DNA from: Bacteroidales bacterium
GTDB taxonomy: Bacteria > Bacteroidota > Bacteroidia > Bacteroidales > VadinHA17
NCBI GenBank assembly: GCA_016928075.1
Contig: JAFGLJ010000046.1
Location: forward strand, 1-64,000
Direction: 5' to 3'
Length of the DNA stretch: 64,000 nt
Part shown: one piece after another, positions 41,760 to 50,708 of the stretch
Numbering within the stretch: position 1 is the stretch's first letter
Layout of the letters: each line of letters opens with the position of its first letter
Position numbers and translations under genes: made by a program
The notes under the pieces: model-generated
Told to the model about the DNA's origin: nothing
The model's input: only the letters and a program-made list of their open reading frames with translations
Database searches by the model: none

Positions 41760-43721
41760 ATGGCATATATAAATTTTGACAAGAGCATGCTGGTTAACCT
41801 TGAGTATTCACTTGGCAAGGAAATTCTCCGGACCAGCAGGACAGGATCATATTCATCCACCACCATAGTAGGATGTAATACAAGGAAATATCATGGTTTA
41901 CTGGTATGTCCCATCGACAGGTTCGGAGGGGAGAGGTATGTGCTTCTTTCCTCATTCGACGTATCAGTTGTTGAAGGAGGGAAGGTATTCAACCTTGGTA
42001 TACACAAGTTTGACGGAGATCATTTCAGTCCCAAAGGGCATAAATACCTTAAAGATTTCACCACGGAACTCATTCCATCACTGTCATATGAGGTCGGAAC
42101 AGTGAAACTCAGGCAGGAAAGACTGCTATCGGATAACAGTGACCAGCTAATGATACGCTATACTATTGAAGAGGCCCAGGAACCTGTCACTTTGCAGTTC
42201 AGGCCATTGCTGGCGTTCAGGAAGATACATGAATTGACCATGTCAAACCTTAGTGCCAACACCAGGGTGAATTATATTAAGAATGGTATCAAGATGAGGC
42301 TTTATGAAGGATTCCCTTACCTGTTTATGCAGTTTTCCAGGGAGCCTGAATTTGTAAAAGTTCCTGACTGGATATATGGCGTTGAATATCTTGAAGAGCA
42401 AAGAAGAGGGTATGACTATAAGGAAGATCTTTTTATACCAGGTTATTTTGAATTAAGACTGAAAGCAGGTGAAAACATTGTTTTTTCAGCATCCACGGAA
42501 GAGACTAACCCCTCAGGTCTGAAGGCAAGATTTTCAAATGTACTGAAAACTAAAGTGCCACGTGACAGTTTCAGAAACTGCCTTCTTAATGCAGCGCAGC
42601 AATTTATTATAAAAAGAAACACTGACACTAATATCATAGCAGGTTATCACTGGTTCGGATCATGGGGAAGGGATACTTTTATTTCACTGCCCGGATTAAC
42701 ACTGAGCAGGGGTGATCTGAAGACATGCCGTGAGGTGCTGGATACTCAAAAAGGGAAAATGAAAGATGGCCTTTTCCCCAATATGGGTGAAGCCGGTGAT
42801 TATGCCTTTAATTCTGTTGACGCGCCGCTATGGTTTATCTGGGATGTACAGCAATACATCAATGCCGGAGGCAATGATGGATGGAACAGGTACGGGAATG
42901 CCGTATTGCAGATTATAAAGACATATATCAGGGGAACATTGTTTAATATAGGGATGCATGAAAACGGGCTGATTTATGCCGGAGCAGAAGGTAAGGCCCT
43001 CACCTGGATGGATGCAATCATATCAACTGGTCCAGTTACCCCGAGAATAGGTTATAATGTTGAAATTAATGCGCTGTGGTATAATGCACTCTGTTTTGCT
43101 AAAGAACATTTAAGAAACATTACGGATAAGGATTTAAACCAACTCATAAGAAATTTACCCGAGAAAGTAAAGGGTAGTTTCCTCAATTATTTCTGGGATG
43201 AAGAGAAAGAATATCTGGCAGATTATGTTGAAGCGAATGGTACCAGGAATATGTACGTAAGGCCTAATATGCTCATAGCTGCATCATTGCCTTATACGAT
43301 GCTTGACAGGACCATGATAAAGAGTGTCCTTGACGTTGCTGAAAGTGAACTGTTGACATGCCGCGGATTACGAACATTATCACCCAAAAACCTCCATTAT
43401 GAAGGACTTTACAGGGGAACACAGGAACAAAGGGACAGGGCTTACCATCAGGGTACGGTATGGCCCTGGCTGATAGGACCCTATGCAGAAGCATATCTTC
43501 GATTATACGGAGAGAAAGGTGTTAAAAAAATTAGTAACTTGATTAAAGAATTTGAAAATGTGATGGATGAGCATGGAGTGAGCACTATCTCAGAGGTGTA
43601 TGACGGAGATCCTCCCCAGCTACCGGGCGGGGCAATATCACAGGCATGGAGTGTCGGTGAGATCTTAAGGATAATTGATCTTAATGACCAGATAACCGTG
43701 AAAAAAAAGTTTAAAGGATGA
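41760..43721 (+). CDS. Glycogen debranching enzyme (amylo-alpha-1,6-glucosidase)
   Basis: 653 residues. N-terminal GDE_N domain (about 10-225, with SRTGSYSSTTIVGCNTRKYH and GLLVCPID) and C-terminal (alpha/alpha)6 amylo-1,6-glucosidase domain opening with GYHWFGSWGRDTFISLPGLT and containing FPNMGEAGDYAFNSVDAPLW, TWMDAI and YHQGTVWPWLIGPYAEAYL. It removes alpha-1,6-linked glucosyl stubs from glycogen in the cytoplasm. First gene of the plus-strand glycogen operon; its stop overlaps the next start by 4 bases (ATGA). Confidence 0.93.
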   Translation: MAYINFDKSMLVNLEYSLGKEILRTSRTGSYSSTTIVGCNTRKYHGLLVCPIDRFGGERYVLLSSFDVSVVEGGKVFNLGIHKFDGDHFSPKGHKYLKDFTTELIPSLSYEVGTVKLRQERLLSDNSDQLMIRYTIEEAQEPVTLQFRPLLAFRKIHELTMSNLSANTRVNYIKNGIKMRLYEGFPYLFMQFSREPEFVKVPDWIYGVEYLEEQRRGYDYKEDLFIPGYFELRLKAGENIVFSASTEETNPSGLKARFSNVLKTKVPRDSFRNCLLNAAQQFIIKRNTDTNIIAGYHWFGSWGRDTFISLPGLTLSRGDLKTCREVLDTQKGKMKDGLFPNMGEAGDYAFNSVDAPLWFIWDVQQYINAGGNDGWNRYGNAVLQIIKTYIRGTLFNIGMHENGLIYAGAEGKALTWMDAIISTGPVTPRIGYNVEINALWYNALCFAKEHLRNITDKDLNQLIRNLPEKVKGSFLNYFWDEEKEYLADYVEANGTRNMYVRPNMLIAASLPYTMLDRTMIKSVLDVAESELLTCRGLRTLSPKNLHYEGLYRGTQEQRDRAYHQGTVWPWLIGPYAEAYLRLYGEKGVKKISNLIKEFENVMDEHGVSTISEVYDGDPPQLPGGAISQAWSVGEILRIIDLNDQITVKKKFKG

Positions 43722-45004
43722 GAGTATTAATGTTTGGCTGGGAATTTCCCCCCCATATAAGCGGGGGGCTGGGAACAGCAAGCTATGGATTAACAAGGGG
43801 AATGGCCTCACTTCATGATATAGATTTGCTGTTTGTCGTTCCCAGGGCATACGGTGATGAAGATCAGTCTGGTCTAAAAGTGATCGGAGCCAATAATATT
43901 CAGGTTGCGTATAAAAAGATCTTTTTTCGGGGAGAAAAAAGATCTTTTGATAAAATTGAGGTTGAATCAAAAATAGTACCCTATACTGATCCTGATGATT
44001 TCTGGAGAATGACCAGGGAAGAGAAAAATAAAAACATGCTTTATGTTGAAGCTGATGATCAGGGACGTATCGAATTTACAGGTGGCTACGGATCAAACCT
44101 GCTGCATGAAATCGATAAATATGCTCTTGTAGCATCAGTCATAGCCGATGAGAATGAATTTGATATTATACATGCCCATGACTGGCTTGCTTATCCAGCA
44201 GGTATAGCAGCAAAAATGGTGTCTGGCAAGCCGCTGGTTATTCATGTACATGCAACGGATTTTGACAGAAGCGGTGGAAATGTTAATCCTGTGGTATATG
44301 ATATTGAAAAAGCAGGGATGGATGCTGCCGACAGGATCATTACTGTAAGTAATCTTACCAGGGAAACAGTTATTTACAAATATCATATCGATCCTGCAAA
44401 AGTGATAACTGTATATAATGCGGTTGAACCGGTGGGTGGAGTATACGACAAGTATGATATAAGACAGATAAATGATAAGGTTGTGACTTTCCTGGGCAGA
44501 ATAACCATGCAAAAAGGCCCTGAATACTTTATTGAGGCAGCATACAGGGTGCTGCAGGTTATGAAAAACGTAAGATTTGTTATGGCAGGAAGTGGAGATA
44601 TGATGGAACGGATGATACGAAGGGCAGCTGAACTTGGTATAACTGATAAATTTCATTTTACAGGGTTCCTCAAAGGGATGGACGTATACTGGATGCTAAG
44701 GCTGAGCGATGTTTATATAATGCCTTCAATCTCCGAGCCATTTGGTATATCACCACTGGAGGCCATGCAGTCAAATGTACCTGTTATTATAAGTAAACAA
44801 TCAGGAGTGGCCGAAATACTTACGCATGCTGTTAAAATTGACTTCTGGGATATCGATGCCATGGCCGATGCCATACATGGAATCCTAACATATCCTGCTC
44901 TCTCAAAAATGTTTATTGAGCAGGGAAAGGCAGAAGTGGAAACCCTTAAATGGGAAAACTCGGCAAAACATGTCAGGGATGTATACCTTGATGCATTGAA
45001 TTAA
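43718..45004 (+). CDS. Glycosyltransferase family 4 of the glycogen operon
   Basis: 428 residues. Opening FGWEFPPHISGGLGTASYGL is the glycine-rich acceptor/donor loop seen in glycogen-synthase-like GT4/GT5 enzymes. The middle has DIIHAHDWLAYPAGIAA; the donor domain has FLGRITMQKGPEYFIEAA, FVMAGSGDMMERM, the E-x7-E motif EPFGISPLE, and VPVIISKQSGVAE. Likely extends alpha-glucan chains from a nucleotide sugar, given neighbours for debranching, GH57 and glycogen synthase-phosphorylase; the exact donor is unknown. Translationally coupled to the debranching enzyme (ATGA). Confidence 0.9.
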   Translation: MRVLMFGWEFPPHISGGLGTASYGLTRGMASLHDIDLLFVVPRAYGDEDQSGLKVIGANNIQVAYKKIFFRGEKRSFDKIEVESKIVPYTDPDDFWRMTREEKNKNMLYVEADDQGRIEFTGGYGSNLLHEIDKYALVASVIADENEFDIIHAHDWLAYPAGIAAKMVSGKPLVIHVHATDFDRSGGNVNPVVYDIEKAGMDAADRIITVSNLTRETVIYKYHIDPAKVITVYNAVEPVGGVYDKYDIRQINDKVVTFLGRITMQKGPEYFIEAAYRVLQVMKNVRFVMAGSGDMMERMIRRAAELGITDKFHFTGFLKGMDVYWMLRLSDVYIMPSISEPFGISPLEAMQSNVPVIISKQSGVAEILTHAVKIDFWDIDAMADAIHGILTYPALSKMFIEQGKAEVETLKWENSAKHVRDVYLDALN

Positions 45005-45024
45005 GAAATTAAACAAATTTAGAT

Positions 45025-46461
45025 ATGAAAGGAGTTTGTCTGTTTTTTGGATTACATCAGCCATTGAGACTCAGGAGGTATCGTTTTTTTGATATAGGCA
45101 ATGATCATTATTACTACGATGATTATACCAATGAGACAATATTGAGGAATATTGCTGAGAGATGTTACCTTCCTGCGAATAAGCTGGTGCTTGAGCTGAT
45201 AAATAAATATAAAAATAAGTTCAAGGTATCCTACTCTATTACGGGAGTGCTGATTGATCAACTTGAGACCTATGCCCCTGATGTGCTGGATTCATTCAGG
45301 AAACTGGCCGAAACAGGACAGGTCGAATTCCTTGCCGAAACCTATTCACACTCACTGGCCTGCATGGGCAATAAGAATGAGTTTATTAAGCAGGTTAATA
45401 AACACGGTCAAAAAATTGAACAGTATTTCGGCATTAAACCAGTCTCATTCAGGAATACCGAAATGGTATATTCAGATGAAATAGGCAGCTGGGTAGCGGA
45501 TATGGGATTTTCAGCCATGCTTACCGAGGGAGCAAAGCATATACTGGGATGGAGAAGTCCGGATTTCCTATACTGTAATAATATCAACCCCAGATTGAAA
45601 GTATTGCTCAGGAATTTTCAGCTGAGCGATGATATAGCTTTCAGGTTCGGAAACAGGGAATGGAGTGAATGGCCTCTGACAACTGAAAAGTATGCTTCAT
45701 GGATGAAAAAAAGGGGTAAAGATGCTGAGCTTATCAACCTTTTTGTTGATTATGAAACTTTTGGGGAGCATCAAAAAGCAGAAACAGGCATCTTTAAATT
45801 TCTTGAAGCCCTGCCAGGCACCTTAATGAAGAAAACAGATTTCAGTTTTATGACCCCGGCGGAAGTGGCACTGGAATTTCAGCCTGTATCAGCAATTAAA
45901 GTACCGTATCCAATATCATGGGCAGATGAAGAAAGGGACCTTACAGCCTGGCTGGGCAACGACCTGCAGAATGCTGCGTTCGATAAACTCTATTCACTGA
46001 CTTACAGGGTTGATGGTTGCGAGAATGAAAGTATCAATAAAGACTGGGAATTCCTCCAGGTAAGCGACCACTTTTACTACATGTGTACAAAATTCTTTTC
46101 TGATGGCGCCGTGCATCAATATTTTAATCCCTACGAATCACCATATGATGCATTCATGAATTATATGAACGTACTGAGTGATTTCGAGATCCGCCTCGAC
46201 TCTGTATGCCCGGAACATGTTGAAAACAAAGAGCTAATTACCCTAAGGAAGAAAGTTGATGCAATACAGGAGGAGTTGAATGAGCGTGAGACTGAAGTGC
46301 GTAAGCTGAGGGCCAAGATCAAGTCAATGACGGTTAGCACCACTTCAACTCCAACAGCAACGGGCAAGACCGACACCGGTAAAAAGCCAGTAAAGCAAAC
46401 ATCCCAAAAGACCGGTACAACAACTACAACCAGGAAGACAACGAGTACTAAAAAGAAATAG
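45025..46461 (+). CDS. Glycoside hydrolase family 57 enzyme with Thr/Lys-rich tail
   Basis: 478 residues. GH57 region I FGLHQPLRLRRYRFFD, region II ETYSHSLACM, nucleophile Glu146 in FRNTEMVYSDEIGSW, and acid/base Asp242 in FVDYETFGEHQ. These place it with alpha-amylase/4-alpha-glucanotransferase-like GH57 enzymes acting on alpha-1,4-glucan. After the catalytic domain come a coiled coil (about 400-430, TLRKKVDAIQEELNERETEV) and a ~45-residue low-complexity tail of Thr, Lys, Ser and Gly ending in Lys-Lys-Lys. The tail is basic and probably disordered; it may bind glucan, a partner or nucleic acid. 20 bases behind the GT4 and 8 before the synthase-phosphorylase gene. Confidence 0.9.
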   Translation: MKGVCLFFGLHQPLRLRRYRFFDIGNDHYYYDDYTNETILRNIAERCYLPANKLVLELINKYKNKFKVSYSITGVLIDQLETYAPDVLDSFRKLAETGQVEFLAETYSHSLACMGNKNEFIKQVNKHGQKIEQYFGIKPVSFRNTEMVYSDEIGSWVADMGFSAMLTEGAKHILGWRSPDFLYCNNINPRLKVLLRNFQLSDDIAFRFGNREWSEWPLTTEKYASWMKKRGKDAELINLFVDYETFGEHQKAETGIFKFLEALPGTLMKKTDFSFMTPAEVALEFQPVSAIKVPYPISWADEERDLTAWLGNDLQNAAFDKLYSLTYRVDGCENESINKDWEFLQVSDHFYYMCTKFFSDGAVHQYFNPYESPYDAFMNYMNVLSDFEIRLDSVCPEHVENKELITLRKKVDAIQEELNERETEVRKLRAKIKSMTVSTTSTPTATGKTDTGKKPVKQTSQKTGTTTTTRKTTSTKKK

Positions 46462-46469
46462 ATTAGGAA

Positions 46470-49400
46470 ATGAATGAAAACGGAATGATTGACCTGCTCT
46501 TTGAGACAAGCTGGGAAATTTGCAACAAGGTTGGCGGAATACATACAGTTATCTCTACCAAAGCACTAACCCTGATGAATGAACTGGGCGATAAATATAT
46601 ACTTATAGGCCCGGATGTGTGGAGGGGTGAAGTCGAAAATCCTGAATTTATCCAGGACAGCAGCCTTTTTGCAAGCTGGAAAGAAAAGTCAGAAGGTGAA
46701 GGATTGAGAGTTCGTACGGGCAGATGGAATATTTCAGGTAGTCCAATAGTTATTCTGGTTGACTTTACACAGTACTTTAATGAAAAGAACGAAATATTCG
46801 CCAGGTTATGGGAACAATATAAACTGGATAGCCTTTCGGGTGAATGGGATTATATTGAACCGGCTCTTTTCGGATATGCTGCAGGAAAGGTTATTGAAAG
46901 CTTCACGGGATTTTACCATGAATACCAGGATATTATTGCCCAGTTCCACGAATGGATGACTGGAGTGGGAATACTGTATCTCAAGGAAAATGCCCCGTGG
47001 GTCAGTACATCGTTTACCACTCATGCCACTGTGCTTGGAAGGGCAATTGCCGGTAATAAAAGACCATTGTACAGTAAACTCAATGAATACAATCCTCAGC
47101 AGGTGTCGCGGGAATTCAATGTTGTGGCAAAGCGGTCGCTAGAGAAAACAGCGGCACAAGTTGCAGACGTTTTCACCACGGTAAGTGAAATAACATCAAA
47201 GGAATGCTCAGCTTTCCTGGAGAAAGATGTCGACGTTGTAACACCAAATGGCTTTGAAGATATTTTCGTGCCGGTAAAAGATGAATTTGATTTTAAACGT
47301 CAGGAAGCAAGGAAGATCCTTTTAAACGCAGCACGGATAATTTCGGGCAGGGAACTAAAAGATGATTCATTGCTTATCGCTACTTCAGGCAGATATGAAT
47401 ATCATAATAAGGGTATAGATATCTTCATTGAGTCTCTTGCAAAAGTTGACAGGGATATACAATCCCGAAGGGATATTGTCGCTTTTATCATGGTTCCGGC
47501 CTATCACAAAGGACCAAGAAAGGATATTGCAGATTATATGAATGGAATTTCAACAGATATTCCTTCAGGAGACAATATACTTTCACATGGCTTACATGAC
47601 AGGGATAATGATCCTGTTATCAGGGCATTGAGTGATAATGGTCTTAATAATGATAAGGATAAGAGGGTAATAACTATTTTTGTGCCCTCTTACCTGAATG
47701 GTTATGACGGCATTTTCAATAAATCCTATTACGACCTGCTTATAGGTTTTGATATAACAGTATTCCCATCATATTATGAACCCTGGGGTTATACCCCTTT
47801 GGAAAGTCTTATGTTTTCCATTCCTACCGTTACCAGCACACTTACGGGATTCGGATTATGGGTAAAGAATCATTATCCGGACCATGATGATGGTATTTGT
47901 ATTATCGAAAGGGATGACACCAATCATGATCAGGCCGCTGAGGCAATAAGCTTATACATAAGGAAAATATACGAGCTGGATAATGAACACATTGACAAAA
48001 TACGTGAAGAGGCTTATAAAATATCAAGGATTGCCAGCTGGGACAAGCTGGTTGAATATTACTTTGAAGCCTATCAGATAGCTCTCCAAAGATCTAAACC
48101 TCGAAGGGATGAACCAAGAGAGCTTTCTGAAATATTGCTGCGGAAGGATATTGTTGCCCGCAAACCGCACGAGGTACCGATCTGGAAGGATATTTATATA
48201 CAGTCGGATGTGCCCGAGCGCCTGACGGTTTTGAAAGAACTTGCGTGTAACCTCTGGTGGTCATGGAATGATGAAGCAAAGGACCTTTTCAGGAGGATAG
48301 ATCCTTCACTTTGGGAGGAAACCAAGCAAAACCCATGCATACTTATAGAGCGTGTCGATTATAAAAGACTTAAGGTATTGTCTGAAGATGAGGAGTTCCT
48401 GGCTGATCTTGATAGTGTTTATTCTGAATTCCGTGAATATATGGATAGGCCGGATGACAGTAATTCTCCAGTAGTAGCTTATTTCAGCATGGAATTTGGT
48501 GTTCATCCCTCACTCAAAACATATTCAGGTGGACTTGGTGTGCTGGCAGGCGATTATCTAAAGGAAGCCAGTGATTCCAACTATAATATGGTTGGGGTTG
48601 GCCTGCTCTACCGGTTAGGTTATTTCAGGCAGAAGATAGGTCCGAAAGGTCAACAAATGGCTGTGTATGAGGCTGAAGATTTCTCCCAGCTGCCTGTAAG
48701 TCCTGTGGAAGATGAGGAAGGGAACCAGGTCAAAATAGCCATTGTATGGCCGGGGCGTACAGTAAAGGCACGTGTATGGGAAGCAGAAATCGGTAAAGTA
48801 AGATTATTCCTTCTGGATACTGATTTTGACGAAAATAGCCAGGAAGACAGGCAGGTTACGCAACAGCTTTATGGTGGTGATAACGAAAACAGGCTTAAAC
48901 AGGAGCTTTTATTGGGTATAGGTGGTATTAGAGCTCTCAGGGCTATAGGGATTAAACCAGATATCTATCATAATAATGAAGGTCATTCGGCTTTCATAGG
49001 ACTTGAGCGACTAAGGTACCTTATGGAGAAGCGCCATCTAACTTTTGATGAAGGTATAGAAGCAATAAAAGCCTCAACACTGTTTACCACTCATACACCT
49101 GTGCCGGCAGGACATGATTCATTTGAAGAAGGCCTGTTAAGGAAATATATCCCACATTACCCTGAAAGACTTAATATTACATGGGAAAGATTAATGAGCC
49201 TTGGCAGAGCCTATAATGACCAGACAGGTAAATTCAACATGAGTTATCTTGCTGCACGCATGTCACAGCAAATCAACGGGGTGAGTAAACTTCATGGCGA
49301 GGTGAGCCGTAAAATGTTTAACGTACTATGGCCAGGATACCTTGAGGAAGAATTGTTTATCGGGCATGTAACAAATGGAGTGCATTACCCGACATGGTTA

Positions 49401-50708
49401 AACAGGAGCTGGAAAAAATTATACCATGACATAACAGGAAAAAAACATTTTGATCAGACCGATAAGGCGGAATGGGAAAAAATATACTCAGTACCCGATA
49501 AAGAAATATATGAAATAAAGAATTCAATTAAGCAGAGTCTGTTTGATTGGATAAGGAAAAGGATACAGACAGAGATGATGGAGAAGAGAGTAAGCCCGAG
49601 GAGGCTGATCAATATCAGTAACGAGCTTAATCCCGATGCCCTTACCATAGGTTTTGCACGGCGGTTTGCTACCTACAAGAGAGCCACACTTCTGTTTAAA
49701 GACCTTGATCGTCTTAATGAAATAGTAAATAATCCTGATAAACCAGTACAATTTATTTTTGCCGGTAAAGCACATCCCCATGACGGCGGGGGGCAAGAGC
49801 TGATTCAACGGATAAACGAGGTGTCGCACATGCCTGAGTTTGAAGGCAAGATCATATTCCTTGAGAATTATGATATGGAAATGGCAAAGCAACTTGTAAG
49901 CGGAGTTGATATATGGCTTAATACACCTACAAGGCCACTGGAAGCATCAGGTACAAGCGGTGAAAAGGGAGTTATGAATGGCACAATTCATTTTAGTGTC
50001 CTTGATGGATGGTGGGTTGAAGGCTACAGAGCTTATGCAGGTTTCGCTCTTCCCCTTAAGCGTACCTTTGCAAATCAGGACCTGCAGGATGATGTTGATG
50101 CCGAAACTGTATATAATATGCTTGAATATGAAATAATACCGGCATATTACAACAGGGATGAAAATGGGGTGCCTGTTGAATGGATCAGTTATATCAAGAA
50201 TTCCATGGTTCAGGTAGCTCCCAAATTCACCATGAAAAGGATGATTGATGACTATTATAATAAATACTATTTAAAGCTCTGGGAAAGAACGCAGTCACTC
50301 AAAGAAGACAATTATGCCAGAGCCATTGCACTTACAGCCTGGAAAAACTGGATGGCTACAGAATGGAACAAGCTTGAAATACTGTCTTATAGTTTTGAAA
50401 AGCCAGGTGAGAATATTTACCGTGCCGGTGTATCATATAAAGGGGAGGTTATTCTTAATGTAAATGGAATACCACCTGAAAATGTAGGTGTTGAATTTAT
50501 TATAACGCAAATGACACAGAGCGGTAATTACGAGTTTATATCCAAATATGATATGGATTATATAAGCTCAAAGCAGGGGAGATCACTTTATCGCCTTGAG
50601 ATGATACCAGAAAAAGCAGGTACTTTCTTCTATGGGCTAAGGCTCTACCCCAAAAGCCCTGATCTGCCCCACCGCCAGGATTTCTATCTTATCAAGTGGA
50701 TTGATTGA
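46470..50708 (+). CDS. Fused glycogen synthase (GT3) and alpha-glucan phosphorylase (GT35)
   Basis: 1412 residues. Residues ~1-550 are a GT3-type glycogen synthase (FETSWEICNKVGGIHTVIST, TSFTTHATVLGRAIAG, VVTPNGF, FPSYYEPWGYTPLESLMFSI). A link with ELACNLWWSWNDEAKDLFRR starts the phosphorylase part (about 570-1412): YFSMEFGVHPSLKTYSGGLG, YHNNEGHSAF, TTHTPVPAGHD and the PLP site around Lys1166 in EASGTSGEKGVMNG. One half adds glucose from a nucleotide sugar (UDP-glucose for GT3), the other releases glucose-1-phosphate, so opposite reactions are tied in one chain. This architecture occurs in other Bacteroidota. It ends with a 17-base antisense overlap with glgB. Confidence 0.93.
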   Translation: MNENGMIDLLFETSWEICNKVGGIHTVISTKALTLMNELGDKYILIGPDVWRGEVENPEFIQDSSLFASWKEKSEGEGLRVRTGRWNISGSPIVILVDFTQYFNEKNEIFARLWEQYKLDSLSGEWDYIEPALFGYAAGKVIESFTGFYHEYQDIIAQFHEWMTGVGILYLKENAPWVSTSFTTHATVLGRAIAGNKRPLYSKLNEYNPQQVSREFNVVAKRSLEKTAAQVADVFTTVSEITSKECSAFLEKDVDVVTPNGFEDIFVPVKDEFDFKRQEARKILLNAARIISGRELKDDSLLIATSGRYEYHNKGIDIFIESLAKVDRDIQSRRDIVAFIMVPAYHKGPRKDIADYMNGISTDIPSGDNILSHGLHDRDNDPVIRALSDNGLNNDKDKRVITIFVPSYLNGYDGIFNKSYYDLLIGFDITVFPSYYEPWGYTPLESLMFSIPTVTSTLTGFGLWVKNHYPDHDDGICIIERDDTNHDQAAEAISLYIRKIYELDNEHIDKIREEAYKISRIASWDKLVEYYFEAYQIALQRSKPRRDEPRELSEILLRKDIVARKPHEVPIWKDIYIQSDVPERLTVLKELACNLWWSWNDEAKDLFRRIDPSLWEETKQNPCILIERVDYKRLKVLSEDEEFLADLDSVYSEFREYMDRPDDSNSPVVAYFSMEFGVHPSLKTYSGGLGVLAGDYLKEASDSNYNMVGVGLLYRLGYFRQKIGPKGQQMAVYEAEDFSQLPVSPVEDEEGNQVKIAIVWPGRTVKARVWEAEIGKVRLFLLDTDFDENSQEDRQVTQQLYGGDNENRLKQELLLGIGGIRALRAIGIKPDIYHNNEGHSAFIGLERLRYLMEKRHLTFDEGIEAIKASTLFTTHTPVPAGHDSFEEGLLRKYIPHYPERLNITWERLMSLGRAYNDQTGKFNMSYLAARMSQQINGVSKLHGEVSRKMFNVLWPGYLEEELFIGHVTNGVHYPTWLNRSWKKLYHDITGKKHFDQTDKAEWEKIYSVPDKEIYEIKNSIKQSLFDWIRKRIQTEMMEKRVSPRRLINISNELNPDALTIGFARRFATYKRATLLFKDLDRLNEIVNNPDKPVQFIFAGKAHPHDGGGQELIQRINEVSHMPEFEGKIIFLENYDMEMAKQLVSGVDIWLNTPTRPLEASGTSGEKGVMNGTIHFSVLDGWWVEGYRAYAGFALPLKRTFANQDLQDDVDAETVYNMLEYEIIPAYYNRDENGVPVEWISYIKNSMVQVAPKFTMKRMIDDYYNKYYLKLWERTQSLKEDNYARAIALTAWKNWMATEWNKLEILSYSFEKPGENIYRAGVSYKGEVILNVNGIPPENVGVEFIITQMTQSGNYEFISKYDMDYISSKQGRSLYRLEMIPEKAGTFFYGLRLYPKSPDLPHRQDFYLIKWID

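Noticed and set aside
44135-44656. 173-codon minus-strand frame inside the GT4 gene
   Set aside because: Antisense to conserved glycosyltransferase motifs; composition typical of a shadow frame.
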